The translations under genes were made by a program, and so were the position numbers. Positions 6,216 to 13,573 of a DNA stretch of 39,474 nt are shown here, piece after piece. The DNA is from a virus. The notes under the pieces were generated by a model. That model searched no databases. It worked only from the letters and a program-made list of their open reading frames with translations, and had not been told where the DNA came from. The stretch is taken from IMG/VR virus record IMGVR_UViG_3300035138_000024, positions 1 to 39,474 of that record; one strand, given 5' to 3'. The stretch's first letter is position 1. Each line of letters opens with the position of its first letter.

Positions 6216-6569
6216 TTATACCTCCAAATAATATTTTGTTTTAATTTTATTTCTTGAATATCCATGTTTTTTCTTTATTATTTCATGGTATTTATTTATT
6301 TGAGAAATATAAAATCTTATTGAACTATCATTAATTTTTAAATCTAAAGGATATAATATTTCTAATATTTCATTTGTTGTAAAACTTTTTTTCGTAGAAA
6401 TATAAGATTTTTTATACTTATACAAGAGCATTATTATTTTAAACCAACAATTTTGTAAATAATATTTTATACAATATTCTCCATTTAAAAATAATGTTAT
6501 TTTTTTGCTGTAAATATTCATATATGCTCTGTTGTTTTCCTCAGTCTCTTCAAGTATTTTTATATACAT
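6216..6569 (-). CDS. Winged-helix (OmpR-C-like) protein in the lysis cassette (117 aa)
   Basis: The C-terminal 70 residues fit the order of an OmpR-type effector domain: a hydrophobic helix (WFKIIMLLYKYKK), FTTNEILEILYP, a recognition-helix-like SSIRFYISQINKYHEII and a closing basic hairpin IKTKYYLEV. There is no receiver domain, and the N-terminus is a short beta-rich stretch. The gene is tucked between holin (5 bases upstream) and amidase, so it may regulate late or lysis expression. The ATG at 6569 has only a weak ribosome site and probably relies on coupling. Confidence 0.6.
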   Translation of the reverse strand: MYIKILEETEENNRAYMNIYSKKITLFLNGEYCIKYYLQNCWFKIIMLLYKYKKSYISTKKSFTTNEILEILYPLDLKINDSSIRFYISQINKYHEIIKKKHGYSRNKIKTKYYLEV

Positions 6570-6573
6570 TATC

Positions 6574-6873
6574 CTAAAATTTTTTTGGTGAATTAGGATT
6601 GTTTAAAACTCCAAACAAAACTAATAAACTAATTATAAAAGTAATTGTATGTTGTATGACTTCTTTATCAATTCCTATCTTTTGGTATAATCCCCATTCG
6701 CCTAAAATTGCTAATAGACCAGATAATACAGTTATCCACACAACAGGACTTTTAAGTCTATTTTGATATGTCATTCCTTTAGTTAATTCTTTCAACTCCT
6801 TCGCCTTTTCTATTGCTTGATCCAGTTGTTTAGTATCTATTTTTGCCTCTAAATTAATTTGTTGGGTTGCCAA
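6574..6873 (-). CDS. Holin (TTG start)
   Basis: I choose the TTG at 6873, 8 bases after AGGAGG; an in-frame GTG at 6897 lies upstream of that site. The 99-residue product has a charged helical N-terminus (about 45 residues), then two membrane segments, PVVWITVLSGLLAILGEWGL and a second around FIISLLVLFGVL, joined by a short turn, and ends NNPNSPKKF. This is the usual plan of small Gram-positive phage holins. It forms lesions that let the amidase reach the wall. Confidence 0.85.
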   Translation of the reverse strand: MATQQINLEAKIDTKQLDQAIEKAKELKELTKGMTYQNRLKSPVVWITVLSGLLAILGEWGLYQKIGIDKEVIQHTITFIISLLVLFGVLNNPNSPKKF

Positions 6874-6935
6874 ATCAAACACCTCCTGTTTATCCACATT
6901 TTATTAACATTTTATCCACAATATTATTTATAACT

Positions 6936-7193
6936 CTAATCACCTAACATTAACGATATTTCGCTATCTTCTATTTCTCTATATGCCTTTTCAAAAACTT
7001 CGACCGGTGACATTGAAATATAAGGCTTTTCTTCTTTTCCTATTGGTGGATAAATTACCATATATACAAGATCATCTAATAAATAATGATGATTTGCTCC
7101 ATATTCAAAGTCCGGACCGTATTTTTTTTCTAAGTATTTTCTAAAAGTTACTTTTTCAGCCTTTATGATCTTACTACCTATATAATTTTTCAT
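6936..7193 (-). CDS. Conserved small phage protein (85 aa)
   Basis: The opening MKNYIGSKIIKAEKVT and the closing SMSPVEVFEKAYREIED match a common small phage protein type ('IGTKIIKAxPMT...SPKEVFExAYR') of unknown function, often found near lysis or early genes. The start overlaps the previous stop as ATGA. The ribosome site AAGGA is formed by the last codons of the preceding gene. Confidence 0.8.
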   Translation of the reverse strand: MKNYIGSKIIKAEKVTFRKYLEKKYGPDFEYGANHHYLLDDLVYMVIYPPIGKEEKPYISMSPVEVFEKAYREIEDSEISLMLGD

Positions 7194-7327
7194 TTCTTAG
7201 CTTCCTTTCTTTTTTCAATAAATTTAGAATAATCACATTTATGTATTATTTTTGCTTTTCTGCTATTTAATACTTTTATTTCAGTATTAAATAGAAGCCA
7301 CTTTCTAAAATAATTTTTTTCAATCAT
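7190..7327 (-). CDS. Small basic protein (45 aa)
   Basis: The ATG at 7327 overlaps the end of the 40-residue gene. The product is highly basic (IEKNYFRKWLLF, ending EKRKEAKK). Start-stop overlaps with both neighbours (8 bases upstream, ATGA downstream) support a real coding frame. Function unknown. Confidence 0.6.
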   Translation of the reverse strand: MIEKNYFRKWLLFNTEIKVLNSRKAKIIHKCDYSKFIEKRKEAKK

Positions 7328-7442
7328 GGTAATGATTCCATGATATAAAAGGGAATATGCCATGAATAAAATGTTCTAAAAAATCATTTAAACTATGAAA
7401 CGCTACTTTCCAATTTTTTATTAAATGCTGAAAATAATTCAT
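7320..7442 (-). CDS. Small aromatic/His-rich phage protein (40 aa)
   Basis: The ATG at 7442 overlaps the upstream stop as TAATG. It contains HSLNDFLEHFIHGIFPFI followed by a His-rich tail. I recall very similar short proteins in gut Firmicutes phages, with no known function. The middle is amphipathic and may associate with membrane. Confidence 0.65.
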   Translation of the reverse strand: MNYFQHLIKNWKVAFHSLNDFLEHFIHGIFPFISWNHYHD

Positions 7443-7765
7443 TATAAATCAACACCTTTCCTTTTCTTAGCTTCCTTTAACATTTCATCATACATAAAAG
7501 TTGCTTCTTCAAAATCTATATTATATTTATGCATAAATTTAAAAGCATATGCCATCAAAGTACATTCATTTGATAAAGCTAATAATTCATCCTTTTCCTT
7601 GCAACAATAAGTTATTTTAAATTCTATATTATCACCATCGCGGCGATCTTTTACAATTGCCGCATGGGTAATTTTATTAATATCCAACTCCGTACCATCA
7701 TTTAGGATTATTTTTCTTATTTCATATGCTGTCGGCTCTTCTTTATTTATTGTATTTTCTGTCAT
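7442..7765 (-). CDS. Hypothetical protein (107 aa)
   Basis: Not recognised. Mixed alpha/beta N-terminal half with a Cys pair (TYCCKEKDE), helical C-terminal half ending in a basic KEAKKRKGVDL. It abuts the next upstream gene (stop at 7766), so the block 7.2-9.8 kb is one tightly packed operon of small accessory proteins. Confidence 0.75.
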   Translation of the reverse strand: MTENTINKEEPTAYEIRKIILNDGTELDINKITHAAIVKDRRDGDNIEFKITYCCKEKDELLALSNECTLMAYAFKFMHKYNIDFEEATFMYDEMLKEAKKRKGVDL

Positions 7766-8035
7766 CTAACTCTCCTTATTTTTAATATACTCATAACTAT
7801 TAACTAAAGTTTTGATAGAAATAATTAAATTATTTAGTTTTTCTAATTCTTCCTTGTGTGATTTTTCAATCCTTTTTATATCATTCAAACATTCTTCAAT
7901 ATTATGTTCAACCTCACCAATAAAAGCATTTATATATTTATTTATTACTGCTTTATCTTCTTTACTTAAACCTAGTTCTATCATTTGATTTACTATTTCT
8001 ATTTTAAATTGCTCAATAAATTTATAATCACTCAT
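7766..8035 (-). CDS. Coiled-coil protein (89 aa)
   Basis: Long helices with heptad-like Leu/Ile spacing across residues 40-85 (DIKRIEKSHKEELEKLNNLI). No enzymatic motif. It overlaps the membrane-anchored protein upstream by 8 bases and carries an exact CACACAAGGA copy (7851-7860) encoding SHKE. Function unknown. Confidence 0.75.
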   Translation of the reverse strand: MSDYKFIEQFKIEIVNQMIELGLSKEDKAVINKYINAFIGEVEHNIEECLNDIKRIEKSHKEELEKLNNLIISIKTLVNSYEYIKNKES

Positions 8036-8570
8036 TAATGTCTACCTCACCAACAATTATATTATTAACCCTATATTCCTCATAATTACACACAAGGACC
8101 AAATTAAATGTATTACTCTTTACTTTATCAAATGGGATTATTTGTTCATAAGTTACACCATTTTCTAACTCATATAATGGATCACTATTTAAATCCAAAA
8201 AAGCATCGTTTGGCTCATCCTGTTGTTTTCCATCAGCTACAATTTTACATAAAGATGTAGTGAGGTCCAATAACTTCCCAGTATTATTTTTATATTTTAC
8301 ATGGATATTTAAAAGATCCTCATTTGTTATTTTAGTTATTTCTATGTTTAATCCTTCAATATCTGTTTTAATTTCAAAAGGTGCTTTTACTTCCTTGGGA
8401 ACTGTTGTATTTTTTGCAACATTTGGGCCTTCATCCGTCTTCATTGTTTCAATTGGCGTTGTGCTGCTTTCATCATCTGGAATAAAAGCAAGCCACAATA
8501 AAATAAACAGCATAAACGCAATTATAATAAAAGCAACTATCTTACATAATCTATTAAACCAATTTGTCAT
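8028..8570 (-). CDS. Membrane-anchored extracellular protein (180 aa)
   Basis: Residues 10-31 are a strong transmembrane or signal-anchor helix (IVAFIIIAFMLFILLWLAF) with no lipobox. A Thr/Pro-rich linker of about 35 residues follows, then a beta-rich domain from about residue 65 (GLNIEITKITNEDLLNIHVK) resembling the DUF5067/DUF4352-type immunoglobulin-like domains of Firmicutes. It should sit on the outer face of the host membrane. In phages such proteins are candidates for superinfection exclusion; here that is only suggested by topology. Confidence 0.75.
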   Translation of the reverse strand: MTNWFNRLCKIVAFIIIAFMLFILLWLAFIPDDESSTTPIETMKTDEGPNVAKNTTVPKEVKAPFEIKTDIEGLNIEITKITNEDLLNIHVKYKNNTGKLLDLTTSLCKIVADGKQQDEPNDAFLDLNSDPLYELENGVTYEQIIPFDKVKSNTFNLVLVCNYEEYRVNNIIVGEVDINE

Positions 8571-8977
8571 TTTTTAAAACCCTCCCCATTATCGGCTGAA
8601 TATGTCCTATTATTTGGGTTAACTAATTTTACCCAATCATAATCAATGTCAAAAAACCTTTTAATAAATTTTTGTGCCAATTCATTTCTAACATCATAAG
8701 CAACTATACCTAAGTTATCCATTATCCAAGATGATATATTACTATGCCATCCTAATAAAATATCTGGATCATTATTCATATTCAACCTAAAATATTCATA
8801 TGAATTAATTTCGTTTAGATTTGATAATCTAGAAATACACTCTTGCAAATCATTTATTTGTCGCTCTTTTAATTGTATACATTCTAGATCTTGATTACAT
8901 TTACCGGCCTCCAAATCTTTTCTAACTTCGCCTTTTATTCTATTCAAACTAATAATCATACCTTCAAAGTTATTCAT
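8567..8977 (-). CDS. Hypothetical protein (136 aa)
   Basis: The start is the ATG at 8977, after GGAGGAGAG. The N-terminal 60 residues are a charged helix pair with CNQDLECIQLKERQINDL; the remainder is Trp/Asp-rich (DYDWVKLVNPNNRTYS). No known domain recognised. Confidence 0.7.
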   Translation of the reverse strand: MNNFEGMIISLNRIKGEVRKDLEAGKCNQDLECIQLKERQINDLQECISRLSNLNEINSYEYFRLNMNNDPDILLGWHSNISSWIMDNLGIVAYDVRNELAQKFIKRFFDIDYDWVKLVNPNNRTYSADNGEGFKK

Positions 8978-8979
8978 TA

Positions 8980-9075
8980 TTACTCTCCTCCATCCTTTAA
9001 AAAATACTTTATGCATATATATAATAAAATAATACATATTATTGAAAGATAAAATTCTTTATCACTGCCATCCAT
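8980..9075 (-). CDS. Tiny single-pass membrane protein (31 aa)
   Basis: The ATG at 9075 overlaps the upstream stop as TAATG and the frame closes at 8980, just before the next gene. Residues 8-27 (FYLSIICIILLYICIKYF) are one membrane helix with a charged N-terminus and KDGGE tail. There is no strong ribosome site, so expression would rest on coupling. Plausible but unproven. Confidence 0.45.
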   Translation of the reverse strand: MDGSDKEFYLSIICIILLYICIKYFLKDGGE

Positions 9076-9410
9076 TATTTATTAGATTCATCCTCCATCA
9101 TATAATATTTATCACATACAGCCATAACTTGGATTAATTCCTTAATACAATTAAAAGTTAGTTTGTGTACTTCATTAACATGATTATCAATACTTTCATC
9201 CTTTTTTATTTCTAACCACATAATTTTTGATTGAGTATTTATTTTACTAAAATCATTTTCTGCCTCTTCCATCTCTTCCTTTAAGACTGCAAAAAATTCA
9301 TGTATATTATGAAAATGGCCATATTTCTCAATAGCCATAAATTTCTGTTGTTTTGATAAACTTGCCATTGCTTCCATTAGTTTATTGTCATACTCTTTGT
9401 TTTCTATCAT
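9075..9410 (-). CDS. Helical protein, MazG-like by pattern (111 aa)
   Basis: Residues 25-50 (KYGHFHNIHEFFAVLKEEMEE) and the later FNCIKELIQVMAV segment follow the 'G.f.s..Ea..vlkEE.eEa ... Ai.E.iQvaA' pattern of phage proteins related to all-alpha NTP pyrophosphohydrolases. The EExxE metal cluster is present as EEMEEAE. If active it would hydrolyse non-canonical or alarmone nucleotides; a non-enzymatic relative is equally possible. Confidence 0.6.
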   Translation of the reverse strand: MIENKEYDNKLMEAMASLSKQQKFMAIEKYGHFHNIHEFFAVLKEEMEEAENDFSKINTQSKIMWLEIKKDESIDNHVNEVHKLTFNCIKELIQVMAVCDKYYMMEDESNK

Positions 9411-9421
9411 TTAATAATACC

Positions 9422-9823
9422 TCACATATCCATACATAATGTAATCCCTATTACTTTTTCAGCCTCTTCATATTTCTTGGATTTGCCCCAAGTAATTTGA
9501 ACAATAGGAACTTTATTAGGATCAATATTAGCCAAAATTAAATCCTGTGTTACACTTGGGTTATTTTCCTGTTTGCCTTTCTTCAAAATATACATTATTT
9601 GTGTTTGCGGTTCTATGCAAAGAGCCAATTTTTTTACTAATAAACCATCTATTTTTAAAATTTCAGCATCTTTGTTTTCATCAGTAAAATAAATAAAATC
9701 CTTCCCCGATGTTTTTACTATCCTAATCCAATCTAAATTTTCATACATTATCGTTTGTATTCTCTGTTGTGCTTGTTGTTTTCCTATTTGCGGCACTTGA
9801 AATATTGGTTTTTTATCATTCAT
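9422..9823 (-). CDS. Hypothetical protein (133 aa)
   Basis: Not recognised. Begins with a Gln-rich helix (IGKQQAQQRIQTIMYENL) followed by a beta-rich body with IVKTSGKDFIYFTDENKD. It lies 5 bases downstream of the zinc-knuckle gene and in the same operon. No catalytic motif seen. Confidence 0.7.
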   Translation of the reverse strand: MNDKKPIFQVPQIGKQQAQQRIQTIMYENLDWIRIVKTSGKDFIYFTDENKDAEILKIDGLLVKKLALCIEPQTQIMYILKKGKQENNPSVTQDLILANIDPNKVPIVQITWGKSKKYEEAEKVIGITLCMDM

Positions 9824-9828
9824 AATCT

Positions 9829-10440
9829 TTAATCCTCCATTAATTTTTTAATCATTTTTAATTTTAATTTTAAATCTTCATTTTTTAGCAATAAATTAGA
9901 AACATCTTTACACATAAAGCCATTTTCTTTTGATAATTTATCATTTGTATATTTTAAATTATCAATAAGATCCTCAATTATCATATGATAATTTTTATTT
10001 GACTTTTCTTGGTATTCATTAAACATCTTATACAAATCATCAATCAACGTTGTATCTTCAACATATAAATCATATCTTTTTAAATAGTTTATAACTATTT
10101 GTTTAATTTTATCGTATAAACAAATGTCTTCCTCTTCGCCTCCAAGATCTACGCCTTTATATGTTATTTTTTCATCTTCTAGACTTTCAAGTTCTCTTTT
10201 CATTGACTCATTATATGAAATATTTTCCTGTTCCTTAACTGGCATTGTTGGAAGAGCATAAGAAGTATAATTTGATATTCCAGTATTTTTCACTGCTATT
10301 TCTTCGGCTTCCTTAAATTTATCAAACTGGTTGCTTAAATTTTCTAGACATGGATCGCAATAGTCTGGCATTGCGCCAGTTTCGATACATTCTGGAATCA
10401 TAAACTTTTTACTACATGATTTACATGTTCTTTCAATCAT
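9829..10440 (-). CDS. Zinc-knuckle plus coiled-coil protein (203 aa)
   Basis: The N-terminus has CKSCSKKF, and near residue 28 YCDPCLENL, giving a CxxC...CxxC zinc site of the FHA-like 'probable zinc-ribbon' kind. Residues 40-200 are predominantly helical with coiled-coil stretches at both ends. It follows the XhlA-like membrane gene. A DNA- or protein-binding adaptor is the most that can be said. Confidence 0.75.
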   Translation of the reverse strand: MIERTCKSCSKKFMIPECIETGAMPDYCDPCLENLSNQFDKFKEAEEIAVKNTGISNYTSYALPTMPVKEQENISYNESMKRELESLEDEKITYKGVDLGGEEEDICLYDKIKQIVINYLKRYDLYVEDTTLIDDLYKMFNEYQEKSNKNYHMIIEDLIDNLKYTNDKLSKENGFMCKDVSNLLLKNEDLKLKLKMIKKLMED

Positions 10441-10453
10441 TAATAATTTCCTC

Positions 10454-10683
10454 CTACTTATTATATATTCCTAACAACTGGACCAATATTCCTAATAGAC
10501 CAAGAATTATTGCCCCAATTGCTCCAATATGTTTTATATTTATTTCTTTTTTTTTAATATTGGGCAACTTTCCATATTTTCTTTGCATTCTTCCTTAGTT
10601 ATCATTTTTGATTCTATATTATCAACTTTGATTCTAATATACTTTAATTCCTCTAATATCATTAAGAAAGTTTCATTGTTCAT
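10454..10683 (-). CDS. XhlA-like coil-plus-membrane protein, split by an A9 frameshift
   Basis: The ATG at 10683 (AAGGAG upstream) opens a 47-residue frame: a helix (LMILEELKYIRIKVDNIESK), then KEECKENMESCP, stopping at 10540. In the -1 frame the sequence continues into a membrane helix (IGAIGAIILGLLGILVQLLG) and stops at 10454. The switch point is a run of nine A (10547-10555, minus strand). A -1 slip gives a 76-residue coil-CP-helix protein, the plan of XhlA-type phage membrane proteins. Alternatively the membrane part starts at a TTG at 10567, or the run has lost an A. Confidence 0.55.
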
Positions 10684-10718
10684 GTGCTTTTTTCTCCTTA
10701 TCCACAATATATATTTTT

Positions 10719-10747
10719 AGTTTAAACTTTTTTTAACAAATTAACAA
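10719..10747 (-). promoter_or_regulatory. Probable promoter of the 10.7-5.3 kb operon
   Basis: Minus strand TTGTTA at 10747-10742, 17-bp spacer, TAAACT at 10724-10719, about 35 bp upstream of the ATG at 10683. The upstream DNA carries tandem TTTTGTTTCA repeats (10751-10770). Both hexamers deviate from consensus, so strength is uncertain. Confidence 0.45.
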
Positions 10748-10775
10748 GCGTTTTGTTTCATTTTGTTTCATTTTG

Positions 10776-10876
10776 TGTTATACTTGTATCAAATTTAATA
10801 TTACTAATAACTTAAACAAATCAGTAAAAAATTCATAGTTAATTTAACTTCTCTCCCCTAAAGAGAGATTTTTTTT
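10776..10876 (+). ncRNA. Candidate small RNA with its own promoter and terminator
   Basis: An extended -10, TGTTATACT (10776-10784), precedes about 85 bases without any ATG-initiated frame. A hairpin of TCTCTC (10850-10855) and GAGAGA (10863-10868) with eight T (10869-10876) then closes the unit. A transcript of about 10791-10876 is predicted, lying next to the iterons, where antisense or regulatory RNAs often control replication. No target or family is recognised. Confidence 0.4.
10850..10876 (+). terminator. Plus-strand intrinsic terminator
   Basis: A 6-bp stem, TCTCTC/GAGAGA, with a 7-base loop is followed by an uninterrupted run of eight T. The stem is short but the tail is strong. Confidence 0.65.
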
Positions 10877-10888
10877 CTAAAAATATAT

Positions 10889-10928
10889 TTCACACAAGGA
10901 ATCAACTTTATTTTTTTCCTTGTGTGAA
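10889..10928. repeat. Inverted pair of the dispersed CACACAAGGA element
   Basis: Perfect 13-bp arms TTCACACAAGGAA (10889-10901) and TTCCTTGTGTGAA (10916-10928) flank a 14-base spacer. Five T follow on the plus strand, so it could also act as a second plus-strand terminator. The core decamer occurs ten more times exactly, inside genes: 4279, 7851(-), 8089, 18210(-), 21343, 29945(-), 30192, 34243(-), 34704 and 38024(-), giving first base and orientation relative to CACACAAGGA. A 9/10 variant lies at 34823. Confidence 0.85.
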
Positions 10929-11076
10929 TTTTTATCCAAAATTAGGAATAAAAAGTTAACTAGACTAGATTACAAAAAATGTAAAATTCAAAAAAACAAT
11001 AAATTGTAAACATATCCAATAAATGTAATTAATGAAATTAAATGTAATACAAATAGATGTTTAGTTGACGTTTTTT

Positions 11077-11470
11077 GGTACAAAAATGCCTTTGACAAAA
11101 CATTTTTTTTAACCCTAGGGAAATGTAGCTTATAGAAAAAATACAAAAATCAGTACAAAAATACATCATTTTTGTACCAGTCTTTAGCTATCTAAAATAA
11201 ATAAAATATAAAAAATCGGTACAAAAATACAAAAATTTTTACAAACCTTTAATATATATATTTACATATACATATGTTTAGATTTTTTTAAATTTTTAAA
11301 AGTTTATAAAAAAAAATGTATTTTTGTACCGATTTTGATTTTTTTTAATCTATTACTAAATTACACACTGGTACAAAAATTTTCATTTTTGTACCGATTT
11401 TAATGTAAAACTGTACATACACTAGTGATATCAATATGTGTAACGTCAAGAGTGTTTTTGTACCGATTTT
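11077..11470. promoter_or_regulatory. Iteron field; candidate replication origin
   Basis: Eight copies of a GTACAAAAAT motif occur in both orientations: 11077, 11151, 11168(-), 11211, 11318(-), 11368, 11385(-), 11454(-). The best two share 19 bases, AAAATCGGTACAAAAATAC, inverted at 11212-11230 and 11318-11336. The pair at 11370-11395 is a perfect 11-bp-arm hairpin with loop TTTC. The roughly 90 bases between the 19-mers are almost pure A/T, a likely unwinding element. It lies just upstream of the helicase operon. No gene is seen from 10684 to 11597; short AAATGTAA repeats occupy 10975-11060. Confidence 0.75.
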
Positions 11471-11532
11471 TAATAACATGTGTATTGTTTTTTTGTAAAT
11501 ATATGTTTTAATATATTTTTCGATAAAATATA

Positions 11533-11561
11533 TTGACCAATAACATTATATGTTATATAGT
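11533..11561 (+). promoter_or_regulatory. Promoter and operator of the replication operon
   Basis: TTGACC (11533-11538), 17-bp spacer, TATAGT (11556-11561). The spacer holds ATAACAT-TAT-ATGTTAT (11540-11556), a perfect 7-bp-arm palindrome, and a further TAACAT lies at 11567-11572. A palindrome between -35 and -10 is the same design as early promoters P1-P3 but with a different sequence, which suggests a separate repressor, possibly the AbrB-like product of the first gene. Confidence 0.7.
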
Positions 11562-11597
11562 TGTTAGTAACATAAATAATATTGGAGGTGGCTAAAA

Positions 11598-11750
11598 ATG
11601 GTAAAAAAATTAAATAGAATTGGAAATTCTAAGGGAATTATATTAGACAAAAAGATATTAGATGTTTTGTCAATAAATGACATAGTAGAGTTAAAAATAG
11701 AAAAAAATAAATTAGTAATATGTAAACCTAAAAAATGTAAGGAGGGTTAG
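11598..11750 (+). CDS. AbrB/MazE-like DNA-binding regulator (50 aa)
   Basis: The pattern VKKLNRIGNSKGIILDKKIL, then DIVELKIEKNKLVICKPKK, is a SpoVT-AbrB swapped-hairpin domain, as in MazE antitoxins and AbrB regulators. No toxin gene is adjacent. GGAGGTGG precedes the ATG by 8 bases. The stop lies two bases before the helicase ATG, whose ribosome site GGAGGG is formed by its last codons. As first gene of the operon behind a palindrome-containing promoter, autoregulation is likely. Confidence 0.85.
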   Translation: MVKKLNRIGNSKGIILDKKILDVLSINDIVELKIEKNKLVICKPKKCKEG

Positions 11751-11752
11751 GG

Positions 11753-13327
11753 ATGGAAGAATATAAAGTTATTGATTTAAAAGAAAAACAAATGAATAAT
11801 ATTGAAACACTAAAAGAAGAAAATAAATATTTATTAGACAAGATTAAAAAACTAGAAAATGATTTAAATCAAAGAAAATTACAACTAGAAAAGTTTATAC
11901 CTTTAAATGATGATATACAACAGGACGATTATTATAATTTTAAAGATGGAAATATAAATAAATTTTATTCTAAAATATTATCAAATAAATTAATTAATAA
12001 ATATAATTTAATTTATTTTGCTGGTGACAATCCATATGTATATAGAAATGGAGTATACAAAGAAAGCAAAACAATATTAAAAGGAATTTCAAAATATATT
12101 AGTTTTAGCGATCCAAACGCTGTAAAAAATATAAAAGACACTGAAAAAATGATAATGATTGATTCATTTGTAGATATAAATAAAATTAATCCAAGTAATT
12201 TAATAAATTTTAAAAATGGTTTTTTTAACTTAGATACATGTCAATTAGAACCACACACGACTAAAATATATTCAACATGTCAAACAAAAGCTAATTATCA
12301 CAATGCTCAAAATATAGGGGATACAATTTTTTATAAATTTTTACTTGACTCTGGATGTAGTGATAATTTAATAAATTTAATTAGACAAATAATAGGATAT
12401 TGTTTGACTTCATATACAGACGCTCAAAAAATGTTTATTATAAAAGGTATTCCAAGAACAGGAAAAAGCACATTATTAAAAATAATGAAGGGTTTATTTT
12501 CAAGAGATTTCACCTCAAGTATAAATCTTGAAGATTTACAAAAAGGGGAATATTTAGCGCAATTAGTTGGAAAAAGTATTAATATTTGCGGCGATATAGG
12601 TCAAAATTTTATTGATAACACATCAAAAATATTACAGTTAACAGGTGATGAAAGTATAACAGTTAGACCATTATATGTAAATCCATTTGAATGTAATTTA
12701 ACAGCCAAACAAGTATTTGCAACGAATATGTTACCAAATGTAAACGACAAAACAGGCGCGTTTTTAAGAAGATGTATTATAATTCCATTTAACAAAAAAG
12801 TTCCTGAAAATAAAACAGTTTCAAATTTAGATAAAATAATTTTAGAAAAGGAAGCCGATATAATTGCAAGCTGGGCTATTGATAGCTTTATTGAATTGAA
12901 AAGAAATAATTTTCAATTCAACGAAACAAAAGAAACTATTACAGAGTTAGACACTTATAGAAAAGATAATAATTCTTTAGAACTATTTTTCGATGAATAT
13001 TGTTATATTGATGATAAAGAAGAAAGCTTTATTACTGTAAATGAATTTAAAAATTTTTATAAGATGTTTTGTGAAGTTGAAAATATAAAAATGCAAGGAT
13101 ATAAACAAGTAAAAGAATTTATAAGAAATATAATTAATTTAAAAGAAAATAAACAAAGTAAATATTGCAAAATGAGACATTATAAGAATATTTCATGGCA
13201 AGAAAAAATTAAAGATTTAATAAATGAAAAAATCCTTGATAATAATTTTCATGGGAATATAGAAATAAAAAGCAATATTAGAATGAATTATGATGAAGTA
13301 GAAAGGGATGGTATTAAAAATGATTAA
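11753..13327 (+). CDS. SF3 replicative helicase (D5/P4-type, no primase domain)
   Basis: A 524-residue protein. Residues 5-45 are a coiled coil. A D5_N-like region leads to the Walker A loop GIPRTGKST near 231-239, a Walker B/motif region CGDIGQNFID near 281, sensor-1 VFATNMLPN near 323 and the arginine-finger motif FLRRCIIIPF near 340. The C-terminal 120 residues carry a winged-helix-like segment. P4/D5 proteins usually carry an AEP or Toprim primase N-terminally; none is seen here. A primase-type zinc domain is encoded separately at 18.1-18.7 kb. It likely loads at the iterons upstream. Confidence 0.9.
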   Translation: MEEYKVIDLKEKQMNNIETLKEENKYLLDKIKKLENDLNQRKLQLEKFIPLNDDIQQDDYYNFKDGNINKFYSKILSNKLINKYNLIYFAGDNPYVYRNGVYKESKTILKGISKYISFSDPNAVKNIKDTEKMIMIDSFVDINKINPSNLINFKNGFFNLDTCQLEPHTTKIYSTCQTKANYHNAQNIGDTIFYKFLLDSGCSDNLINLIRQIIGYCLTSYTDAQKMFIIKGIPRTGKSTLLKIMKGLFSRDFTSSINLEDLQKGEYLAQLVGKSINICGDIGQNFIDNTSKILQLTGDESITVRPLYVNPFECNLTAKQVFATNMLPNVNDKTGAFLRRCIIIPFNKKVPENKTVSNLDKIILEKEADIIASWAIDSFIELKRNNFQFNETKETITELDTYRKDNNSLELFFDEYCYIDDKEESFITVNEFKNFYKMFCEVENIKMQGYKQVKEFIRNIINLKENKQSKYCKMRHYKNISWQEKIKDLINEKILDNNFHGNIEIKSNIRMNYDEVERDGIKND

Positions 13328-13559
13328 TTTAAAGTGTGATAAATGTAATAGAACTTTTAAAAGTAATATTGTAGAAATGGGTATTAGAGAAAATTTAAAA
13401 CATTATGGAATTTATATAATTGATTTATTTTCTAGATGGTTAAGAGCTATTGAAGAAAGAGAATTAAAAAATAAAAAAAATGGTTTATGTTTTTCGTGTT
13501 ATGTTGAAGAATCTGGCAATAAAAAATATTTAGATGGAAGTTATTTTAAAAATAGATAG
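13320..13559 (+). CDS. Zinc-finger protein (79 aa)
   Basis: CDKCNRTF near residue 5 and LCFSCYVEE near 59 give a split CxxC...CxxC zinc site around a basic helical middle (FSRWLRAIEEREL). I use the ATG at 13320, 12 bases after AAAGGG; the upstream ATG at 13308 has no spacing from that site. It overlaps the helicase stop and probably works with the replication proteins. Confidence 0.75.
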   Translation: MINLKCDKCNRTFKSNIVEMGIRENLKHYGIYIIDLFSRWLRAIEERELKNKKNGLCFSCYVEESGNKKYLDGSYFKNR

Positions 13560-13573
13560 AAAGGTTTAAAAAA

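Noticed and set aside
11598-11750. Antitoxin of a MazEF-type pair
   Set aside because: The domain is MazE/AbrB-like, but the next gene is a helicase and no toxin-like gene lies nearby.
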